Shown here in pieces: positions 43,801-51,945 of a stretch of 64,000 bases of DNA (position 1 is the stretch's first letter; each line of letters begins with the position of its first letter). The stretch is from positions 37,687 through 101,686 of the forward strand of contig WSYH01001922.1 in the NCBI GenBank assembly GCA_036426205.1. Reading direction: 5' to 3'. Below the pieces are notes generated by a model. The model worked only from the letters and a program-made list of their open reading frames with translations, was not told where the DNA came from and searched no databases. The translations under genes were made by a program, and so were the position numbers. Source of the stretch: Ascaphus truei. Its lineage: Eukaryota; Chordata; Amphibia; Anura; Ascaphidae.

Positions 43801-43969
43801 CCACTGGGTCTCTGCTGCGATGGTGCGGAACTCCATCGCGTATCTTGCAGCTGACCTACAAGCCTGAGAGAGATGGAACAATGAAAAAGCAGCAGTTTCC
43901 CTACGCTCTGGCATGTCAAACACCTGTTGGAACTCACGCCGGAATTTGGGGTAATCTTGGGTTAGTTCA
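40803..43969 (-). pseudogene. gag-pol: Gypsy3: sushi-type gag-pol, truncated at both ends
   Basis: Minus strand. Gag: FRREFQQVFDMPERRETAAFS (43950), YAMEFRTIAAETQWNDEALAAAY, then in a shifted frame a zinc knuckle CYYCGSSEHRLRHC (43534-43491, C-x2-C-x4-H-x4-C). Protease: AFIDSVGNFLD (43350), where the family has DSGAGGNF; two residues are lost and the active site is broken. [29 protein letters not shown] (42590, Asp kept), [14 protein letters not shown] and EYLDDILIF (42470-42390). RNase [16 protein letters not shown] (41960). Integrase: [38 protein letters not shown], ending at 40803 before the C-terminal domain. The left end is fused to the ERV LTR and the right end to a repeat scrap (43970-44015). 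It is the best preserved of the three sushi copies but carries several frameshifts. Confidence 0.92.
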
Positions 43970-44015
43970 GGTTTATTTATTTTATTTATAAAAATATTTT
44001 ACCAGGAAGTAATAC

Positions 44016-44606
44016 TGTAACAGGGGACTTATCCCTGTTCACAAATGTGCCTCTAATCCAGCAGTGTGGTGGTTAACAGCTGGTAGGCAATTAACTAACC
44101 CCACCTACCTGATTGCTTAGAAAAGCCTGTCTTGTGAGACAGGAAGTGACTCCTTAGCTCACTTGTGAGCTGACCTTTGGAGACAGAGCAGTGGTTCTTG
44201 AGTCTCCCAGGAGAGACTGACCAAGAGAACACAGACCTCTGGAGCTGACAAATAAGACTTCTAAACCTGGATGCTGACATTTTCTGTGCACACACGGGTG
44301 CGGTTCCAGGAGAGCAGAGAAGCTTACTCTACAGCAGCTAACAGATAAGACTTTCATTCTTAAGAGACTTCTTATATCTGCTTATTACATGCTATGTGTT
44401 TGGGGTTGGGAGAAATGCTTGACTAAGGGAGATGTAAATTAATTGCATAGTGTTTCACTAGAAATACTCCCAAGTGAATAGAAGCTTTGTTCCCCCCCCC
44501 TGTGTTTGGATGGATTTCCTGATGAAAAGGAAAAGGCATAATAAAGCCTTATTATAATGTCACCTTATAAAAATCTCCAATTGTGTACCTCTGTGAACGT
44601 CCATCT
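44016..44606 (+). repeat. 5' LTR of element B
   Basis: Starts TGTAACAGGGG. A polyadenylation signal AATAAA lies at 44541-44546 with a GT-rich stretch after it. The right end (44596-44608) is placed from the primer site; the exact CA end is uncertain. Confidence 0.75.
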
Positions 44607-44611
44607 AGATA

Positions 44612-44630
44612 TGGTGTCCGAAGTGAGATG
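44612..44630 (+). promoter_or_regulatory. Primer binding site of element B, tRNA-Leu type
   Basis: TGGTGTCCGAAGTGAGATG follows the LTR. It resembles the complement of vertebrate leucine tRNA 3' ends (TGGTGTCAGAAGTGGGATT) with three or four differences. The tRNA sequence is recalled. Confidence 0.6.
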
Positions 44631-44639
44631 AGAGGTGTC

Positions 44640-45580
44640 TTTGAAGTTAAAAAGGACCGGAGATTTTTATGTGAATTTTTTTTGTTATGCTTTTTGCATA
44701 CAAAAAAGTCTGAGCAACTTAAAAAAAAAACTCAATCAGAAGAGATCAGAGTTAAAGGGATATACACTGCACTGAAACTTACAAAACCACAGATGGACTC
44801 TTTGCCCCAATCCCAAGAGGAGAGAGACTGCTGAAACAGCGAAAACTTATTTGCCTATCACAAAGTGTAATATGGTCATTGAAATAGGGGTTTGGCCTTC
44901 CAGCCATAGTCAGGGTTCAAGAAGTGAGTCAGCCCTTAAAAAGGGATAGGTGTTTGTTGTTTTCAAAAAGTTTAGCTGAAGCAGTGAATACAGATGGTAA
45001 CCCATGAGTGGTACTGATTTTGCAAATAAAGGTTGCCACACCACATAGGGCTACCAGCTGTGAATGGATGATATGCAGAAAGTGTGAAAATTGATACAAG
45101 ACTGTGCTGAAGCAGGGGAATTTTAGCAAACAAATGCTGAGTGTAAAATTGCCCTATAGGGGAAATAGGTATTACTGAACTGTGAAAAAGGTATTTCAAA
45201 AGCCAATTGCTGAGTGTTGAGTCACCCTGCCGGGAATGAAAGAAATAGTCCACTGCAAAGAAAGGTTTTTTTTTCTGCAAGTAAAAAAGTCTGCCTATAT
45301 ATATCTTGGGAGCAAAACCCAAAGTGTGAAGTGTGAATGCCATAATACCCAAAGATGAGACTGAAAATTACTGAACTCAGGCAGAAAACCAAATTCTGTT
45401 GCTAAAGCGGAGAGATTGGACCTAGCAAGTAAATGGTGTAAAGCAAACAGAAGTTTTTTCCTAGCAACTACACATTCAGCATATCTAATGAGAGATTATA
45501 CCTAGCAAGTAAATGGTGTAAAGCAAATAGACTTTTTTTTACCTAGCAACTGCACATCTTGTATACCTGATAAGAGAAAA
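44640..45580 (+). repeat. Element B leader with diverged tandem repeats
   Basis: An ~80-bp unit containing CCTAGCAAGTAAATGGTGTAAAGC and CCTAGCAAC is repeated at 45415-45495 and 45495-45575. Further upstream, looser repeats of GCTGAGTGTnnAnTnnCCCTnnnGGG occur at 45130 and 45210. A long repeat-rich leader before the ORF could be a packaging region; this is inference. A short ORF (44583-44834) starts around the primer site and has no motif. Confidence 0.55.
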
Positions 45581-46181
45581 TGCATGCACAGTACTGCTGA
45601 TATTGAAAAAAATAAAAATAAATTAGCCAAGAAAGAAAAGTCTACAGAGATGCCTGTGAAAGCTATGACCTCTACCAGCAAAATATGCCCATCTGTAGGA
45701 CTACCACAATTGGGGGTTCTAGCAAATACAGTGGCAACAGCTGCAATAACGCCTCCTGAGGTCAGGAAGAAAATTACACCTGATAGCCTAAAAATGGAGG
45801 ACAAGATGCAGCGTTCCTGTAATGAACCCTACCCCATTGAAGAGTGGCCCTTCCAGTCCACTAAAGAGGAAGACATCTCTTACGGGGAACCCGAACCGAG
45901 TCACACCCACAAAACAACCCAAGAATGGTGGGGGTGCCTGAACTCGGCATGAACAGAAAAGACCGCTCCCTTTGATGACGAATATGAACAGCAGGAGATA
46001 GAGTGGGAGCAGTGGATCACCGAATATTTCCGTCAGCTATTACAGTTGCAAGAAAAGCCAGGTGGATCCAGTGACGCTGCTAAAATTTCAAATGAAGATG
46101 GAGACCCCAATATCCCTGAAGGGACGGTGTCATCCAAATCAAAAAGGTGTAAAAAGAAAAAGAAAAGCGGTTCTTCACTTA

Positions 46182-46537
46182 CAGTAGAGGCAACCCTTAT
46201 TCGAACAAAAACCAGTGGCAATTCCCCAAAAAACCCAGGAAACACCCAGGTACATTCTGAATACATGCCTTAAACTTTCCTTAAACTAGCCCCAGCATTT
46301 CTGCATTGATTAATGGCCTATCAGATTAACAGCGGGGGTCCCTGGCAGTCCCATTCAAACTGAATTGGACTGCCAGGGATCCCTGCTGTGTTAATCCTAT
46401 GGGTCGTTAGTCAATGCAGAAATGCCTTAAATGTGCCTCAAACTAGCCCAGAACATACCCAGCACATACCCAGCACATACCCAGAATGTAACCCGGCTAG
46501 TTTACGGCAAATGTTAGAATAAACGTTGCCTCTACTG
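46182..46537. mobile_element. TA-flanked MITE (356 bp) inside the coiled-coil ORF
   Basis: The ends are inverted: CAGTAGAGGCAACCCTTATTC, and reading in from the right CAGTAGAGGCAACGTTTATTC. TA flanks both ends (46180-46181, 46538-46539). The middle holds an inverted pair TGGCAGTCC...GGACTGCCA. Its ends differ from the GACACAC family at 36164, so this is a second TA-type MITE family. No transposase. Confidence 0.85.
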
Positions 46538-47069
46538 TACCGTAGAAGGAACAGACATGTCCGCAGATCCTGTGGAGGAAAAGGGGGACCGAGTTGCCCA
46601 GCAGCCTAGAGAAAATGGAAAATTCGTTCCGCGGATAACCGAATATCCAGAGGGCCCAAGGCAGAAATCGTGTACCCCAAAGAAGTGTCTGTCTGGTGCC
46701 AACAGTGAGGAACCCTCAACCAACCATCCCAGGGAAGTGGAGCCGGAACCAGTGAGTGACGATCCCTTGACCAGCCCTGAAGATGCCCTGAAAAATGCCA
46801 GGCATGACTGTGATATGCTCTGTGAACAATTGAAACAAAAGGAAGATGTTTACACAGAGCTACAGAAAAATAACGTGAAGCTACATCAATATGTGCTCGC
46901 AATGTACTCTTTAGCCAGGACAGAATTGGACGATCTCAAGACTGAGCTAGATACTGCAAAGGCTACTATTTCCTCCATGGATGAAAAGCAGAGCCAATCT
47001 GATGAAATGGTGGCTACGCTAAAGCGGAAATATGAGGAGGCACTGAAGCAGATGACAGTCTTCCAGCAA

Positions 47070-47279
47070 GAGGTTCACACTCTTCGCATAGAGCTGAATG
47101 CCTCACAACAGGAGGTCAACAGTGTCCGGATAGAGGTGGACGTATCTCAGAAAGAGGTTCAGACACTCCGCAGAGCACTGGATGCCTCACATCATGAGAC
47201 CAACAGCTGCCGCACAGACCTTGAAGTTTCCAGAAAGGAACTACACAGTCTCAATTAGGAGCTGGACATTGCTAAAGAA
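47070..47279 (+). repeat. Five 42-bp coding repeats (14 residues each)
   Basis: Units start GAGGTTCAC, GAGGTCAAC, GAGGTTCAG, GAGACCAAC and GAACTACAC at exact 42-base steps. Each encodes E-x2-[TS]-x-R-x-x-[LV]-[DEN]-x-S-x-x, two heptads of coiled coil. The period is unbroken, so the repeat grew by whole units. Confidence 0.85.
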
Positions 47280-48642
47280 ACTATTGTAATCTCGATACAG
47301 ATCTCAAAGTCTCTAAGAAGGAGCTTCTGACCCTCAACCTAGAGAAGGAAGTCTCACGCCAGGAGAGTGTCATTCTCAAAGCAGATATGCGTAAATGGAA
47401 GGAGGACTGCAAAGAAGCCCTGAAGAATACAGAGACTGAAAAATATTAAAACTGAAAGAAGAAAATTTTCAGTTGACAGAAGAAGTCAAGGAAAAGTTTG
47501 AAGCAGAGCACCGACTGCAGAACCAACTGCAAAGTCTGCGTAAACACCTCCAGTATGCTGAGGAGAAGCAGGAAACGCTGCAGGAACATCCGAATACCCA
47601 GTACCTCCCCACAGAGCAGTATGAGGAGCTAAAGGTCATGCTGCATGTCTTCAGAGCATCATTGGAGGCGGAGCTTCGATACCAGGTGACTCTTAATGAG
47701 AGGGAGCGTGAGAAGGCTCAGAAACTGGAGCAAGAGCTGGAGAGACAGAGAGACTGTTCCATTCCCTTGAGTCAGTATACCAAGGAGAAAACAGACGCAG
47801 CGGCAACCTTAACGACAAAAATTACAGAGCTCCAGAATATGAAGGAGACACTGATACAGACTCAGAGAAAGCAAAGTGCGGAGATAAATTCCCTGAGAAG
47901 AGACTTGCAAGACGCACTCAAACAGGTTGAGACTCTGCAGACCAGTAACTTACAGATTCCTCCAATACGGAAAAAGGTATTGGTTCTGCCCAAGCACCAG
48001 TATCCCACAGTAACTAATGCCCATGAGGACAAGGGTACAGTGAGAGTTGGGGACTCCACGCACCTTCAAAACAAGATTATGAAGTTTGAGCCACCTAAGA
48101 AAGCACTAGCCAAACCTACAGCTGCCCAACAGGCAACAAACAGAGGTAGGAGTGCAGAATCAAAGCCAGAAGAATCCGTAGCTGAGGAAGCTGAAAAGAT
48201 AGGACGTTCTCTGGAAAGGGCGGTGGAGGTACAACTCAGTCCCAAAGAAGCTGAACTGGCGACTCCGTTGTGTGGAGGAGGTGCAGAAAGACCACTTCAA
48301 AAGTGGAAAACTCTAAGGGCTAGTCCTAACTGCTCTACAACTGTTGCCATACAGTTTGTCTACAAAAAGAGGAGTGCCCGACGCAACAGAAATCTCATGA
48401 CCGCGCACTCGGTAAAAAGACTTTACTTGGATAAAGTCCTCCTCGAGAGACTGAGGAGTGCTGATCTCAAGCACCTTCGGGAGGAGACAAAAATAAACTG
48501 GAGAAAGGGCTCCAATCCCAGCGGGACAGAGGGTTCTCTTCCTCCATCCACTCTCATTCAAGTCACAGAAAGATCTCAAATGAGAGTGGAAGGATGGGCT
48601 TTGGCCGTGGTAAGCCCAAACTTCCCACAAACAGAGGAGGTA

Positions 48643-49044
48643 TGTAACAGGGGACTTATCCCTGTTCACAAATGTGCCTCTAATCCAGCAGTGTGGTGGT
48701 TAACTGCTGGTAGGCAATTAACTAACCCCACCTACCTGATTGCTTAGAAAAGCCTGTCTTGTGAGACAGGAAGTGACTCCTTAGCTCACTTGTGAGCTGA
48801 CCTTTGGAGACAGAGCAGTGGTTCTTGAGTCTCCCAAGAGAGGCTGACCAAGAGAACACAGACCTCTGAAGCTGACAAATAAGACTTCTAAACCTGGATG
48901 CTGACATTTTCTGTGCACACACGGGTGCGTCTCCAGGAGAGCAGAGAAGCTTACTCTACAGCAGCTAACAGATAAGACTTTCATTCTTAAGGGACTTCTT
49001 ATATCTGCTTAATACATGCAATGTGTTTGGGGCTGGGAGAAATG
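48643..49044 (+). repeat. 3' LTR of element B (truncated)
   Basis: Matches 44016-44417 with a few substitutions and stops at GGGAGAAATG, where unrelated GC-rich sequence begins. Confidence 0.88.
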
Positions 49045-49247
49045 AGCGACCAGGAACATGCGCGCACAGTGCAGGAGCCGCGCACGTGACCCAAACGCGC
49101 GTCAGGGTGCGCAAACCGCGCTGCGGAGGAACGGCTGTGAGAGGAGGATGGGAAAGAGTGATAACGTAGGGAAGAGGGGTAGTGAGGTGTCGTGGGAACT
49201 GGGGTGACGGGGACACGCTGGGAAGCATGAGTCCCCCGATCCGTTAC
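49045..49247 (-). repeat. Sushi-gypsy LTR scrap
   Basis: GC-rich, ending CCCCCGATCCGTTACA on the plus strand. It may be the outer end of the gypsy3 5' LTR, separated from its gag by element B, but the terminus is not identical to the CTCACA end of gypsy1. Tentative. Confidence 0.35.
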
Positions 49248-49249
49248 AA

Positions 49250-49655
49250 CGAGACAATCAAGTCCCCATGTTTATCCCCATGTTTATCACCAAATCGCAA
49301 GATTTGAAGCATATTGTCCCAACATTGGAACATTTTGAAGTTAGACCCTATTCTTAGTAACACTTCACTTTCACAGCCACAGGTAGTGTTCAGGAAAGCC
49401 AAGAATTTAAAATCAATCCTGGCTCCTAGTTTACTGCCTGGTGCTAACTCTAAAAAGAATACAATTCATAGACCAAAAGGTTGCTATAAATGTTCAGGAT
49501 TTAAGGCTTGTCTTTCTATGAGATCGACAAACAATATTCAATCTTTTGTCACCAAGGAGAATTTTAAAATAGGTTATTTTATTAATTGTAACAGTAAGTT
49601 CGTGATCTATGTGCTGCAGTGCAATTGTGGACTGCAGTATGTGGGGAAAACATTT
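49250..49655 (+). pseudogene. PLE 3' fragment (linker and start of endonuclease)
   Basis: The frame gives HWNILKLDPIL, PQVVFRKAKNLKSILAPS, GCYKCSGFKAC and FINCNSKFVIYVLQCNCGLQYVGKT, matching PLE1 29100-29450. It stops abruptly inside the GIY-YIG motif. Confidence 0.85.
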
Positions 49656-50782
49656 GGCCCCATCGTATGCTAATCTGTACATGGATCAGTACGAGCAGAC
49701 GGATGTCCTTAATGACACACCATATGCACATCATATCACCAACTACATGAGATATATAGATGATAGCTTCATGTTGTGGAAGGGGACGGAAAGGGAACTC
49801 ATGTCGTTCCTGAACCATTTGAATCAGATTCCCTCCAACATCAGGTTCACTATGACATACTCAGCAAAAGAGGTAGTTTTTCTTGACACTGTTGTTTACC
49901 GTGATGCTGATCGTTTGCTGACGAGGATTCATCAGAAGACTACAGATAAAAACACCCTACTTTTGGCCAACAGCCATCATCCCTCACCATTAAAAAGATG
50001 GCTGCCATACTCCCTGTTCTTGAGGGTAAGAAGAGTGACCAGTGATGAGACAGAATGTGATTTGGCGCTGTTAAATATGACACAGATTTAAATAGGTTCC
50101 ATGTAGCCACTACCTTCAGTACTGCCTCTGGACTGATTAAATCTAGCATACAGAGACATTGGCATGTACTTGCTAATGACAAGAAGAGTTTGGTACATTT
50201 TACTAAACCACAACTTTTTTGCTACAGGCGTGGACGCAACATTGGTGACTCCCTCCTACAATCGGATCCAGTGACCAAATATACCAGTACCACCAACTGG
50301 CTCACCAGGACCCCTGGGGTGTACAAGTTCCATGGTTGCACAAATTGTCAGCACATAATTCTTGGCAAAAGTTATGCACACCCACATAGTGGGAAAGCCA
50401 CCAAAATCAAAGACTTCCTTAATTGTGAATGCCGCTATGTGGTTTATTTATTCGTTGCCCATGCGGCCTGTACTATGTGAGGAAGACCACTCACATACTT
50501 AAGGAAAGGATTTGCTTGCACAGATCCACTATCAGGAAGGCACTGTTAGAATCCAGCAACATTGATGACCATAAGCTCCAACCAGTTGCGAGACATTGTA
50601 AAAAATTCAAGCATGGTCTCGCCACGATGCGCTGCATGCCCATACTACAAGCCCATGTATCAGCACGGGGTGGAGATAGGGTGATACTGCTGCTTCAGTT
50701 GGAATCAAGGCTTATCTTTGAGTTAGATACAATAGCCCCAAGGGGCTTGAATGAGGACTTCAATCTGGGTTGTTTCCTGTGA
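49650..50782 (+). pseudogene. PLE3: 5'-truncated RT and endonuclease
   Basis: It starts inside the RT palm (LAPSYANLYMDQYEQ), then YMRYIDDSFMLWKG (49750), VVFLDTVVYRD (49880), a LLLANSHHPSPLKRWLPYS block (49960), a frameshift near 50085, VHFTKPQLFCYRRGRNIGD (50190), GCTNCQHI (50335), another shift near 50450, GLYYVRKTTHILKERI (50470) and the C-terminus DTIAPRGLNEDFNLGCFL to TGA 50782. It is a different subfamily from PLE1. Its first bases are fused to the preceding PLE fragment. Confidence 0.88.
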
Positions 50783-50857
50783 TTTATCCCCTTTTTGAAT
50801 TTCTAATATATGGTTCACATTATCCCTAGAGTCCTTAACATTATGCATGTTTGTACC

Positions 50858-50990
50858 TCCCTTCCCTTCCTTCCTTGTGCTCCCCTTCCCCTCCCTCTCC
50901 CTTTTCCCCCCTCCTTCTCCCTCCCTTCTCTTCCTCCTCCTTTCCATCCTTTCCCCCCCCTTCTCCTCTTTGCTTCCTGACATTCTGCCC
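50858..50990 (+). repeat. Polypyrimidine tract in PLE3 3' UTR
   Basis: About 130 bases of CCCTTCC/TTCCTCC on the coding strand, 75 bases after the stop, comparable to the PLE2 tract at 15405-15560. Confidence 0.9.
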
Positions 50991-51660
50991 ATTTCTGCTA
51001 TCCTAGTTGCTGTAGATTTATTATGCATTTATCACTCATTATGAGTATTTGACTATTATTGCCATACATTGTATATAAGCCTACTACTTTACTAGTCAGT
51101 TTGCCTCAATTGCCCCAATGTATTCTGCTACACTGTGTAATTTTGTTTTTATTCCCTACACCCTTCATTCACGGTTGTTCCCCACTGTTTATTTTTTATT
51201 TGTAGGATACCCTTGTAGATCTCCCCCGTGACTCCATACACAAGAGCATCAGCCTTGCCATTCTTGGACTGTTCCTGATATGCTGCGTCAATGACTGCTT
51301 GCTGCAGAATTTATGCTAAAGATAAAGGATCCTATGATAACTTTCTCATTACCAGATGTGTTGTGGTGCTTATACTGACTCCGAACAGACTGCACATGCG
51401 CATTGGGGAGCTCTATGAATTCCCCTGTCTTGCAGGACGGCGTCACGGCTACCAGGAACCAGTCACCATGACTACCAGGGATGCAAATTCCCTACATGTG
51501 GACTGATATAGCTCTGTTTACTTTTTCAGTTCTCTGCTGCTTTTCCTGCCAAGGCTATGACAGCTTTAGTGCGACGGCAGATCATGAGGGGTTGATCATG
51601 GGTCATTTTTGCATAACCAATCAGAGTAGCTGATGGTCACTTAGGTGTGGGTTTTAGGGG

Positions 51661-51745
51661 GTATATAAGGTTTCCACGGCCAGTAGTCTACAGCATGCCC
51701 TGAGGAAGGTCCCTGTGAGGACCGAAACATTGGTCTTGTTTGTGC
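51661..51745 (+). ncRNA. TATA box followed by hammerhead-like motif (PLE3 tail)
   Basis: GGGTATATAAGG (51658-51669), then about 30 bases later core CTGAGGA, extra A, stem II GGTCC-CTGTGA-GGACC, GAAA, ACAT, T, GGT. The core is intact; stem I is short (GCC/GGT). It lies 900 bases after the PLE3 stop. The TATA box suggests that this terminal sequence is also a promoter, with the ribozyme near the transcript's 5' end. Confidence 0.65.
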
Positions 51746-51899
51746 TGCTGTCTACTTTGAATACAGGTTTTTTCATCTACCACTGAGTGCTGTCCTTTTT
51801 TTACTCTTGTTGAGTTGACTACCGCTTTCTATTTTATCCCTATGGGTCATGCACCGCAACTATTGTTTTGTATTTGGAGTGCCAACTGTCTCTCTATTT

Positions 51900-51936
51900 T
51901 ATATATGTGTGTGTGTGCATGTGTGTGTGTGTGTTT
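51900..51936 (+). repeat. (GT)n microsatellite
   Basis: Short TATATGTGTGTG tract. Confidence 0.9.
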
Positions 51937-51945
51937 TCTTGTTAG

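Larger units (their letters stand above)
45584..48640 (+). pseudogene. Element B coiled-coil protein ORF, interrupted
   Basis: It starts at ATG 45584 (MHSTADIEKNKNKLAKKEK). One protein is indicated, passing a TGA at 45950 in the same frame, a MITE (46182-46537) whose length exactly explains the frame change, a TAG at 47256, and frameshifts near 47285 and 47450. The N-terminal ~200 residues are acidic or polar with a Lys cluster (KRCKKKKKSG). From about 46790 to 47950 the sequence is a near-continuous coiled coil with 14-residue repeats (47070-47279) and the spaced phrases YLPTEQYEELK and IPLSQYTKEK. The C-terminus is basic and non-helical, running to the purine tract. It resembles host coiled-coil proteins of the RAI14/UACA kind in style, but I cannot confirm homology. 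The absence of introns suggests capture from an mRNA. It is not Gag- or Pol-like. Confidence 0.65.
44016..49044 (+). mobile_element. Element B: LTR retroelement carrying a coiled-coil ORF
   Basis: Direct repeats begin TGTAACAGGGGACTTATCCC at 44016 and 48643 and are nearly identical over 400 bases. Inside the left one are AATAAA (44541) and then a leucine-tRNA-like primer site (44612); before the right one is the purine tract ACAGAGGAGGTA. The 3.1-kb internal region encodes a long coiled-coil protein and has no gag, RT or integrase motif. It is a non-autonomous LTR element with unusual cargo. The right LTR is cut at 49044, so no target duplication can be checked. It appears to lie within gypsy3, between its gag and a 5' LTR scrap (49045-49247). 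Confidence 0.85.

Noticed and set aside
45584..45952. Reading the first ORF of element B as a retroviral Gag matrix
   Set aside because: No matrix, capsid or zinc-knuckle pattern; it continues in frame beyond a stop into the coiled-coil protein.
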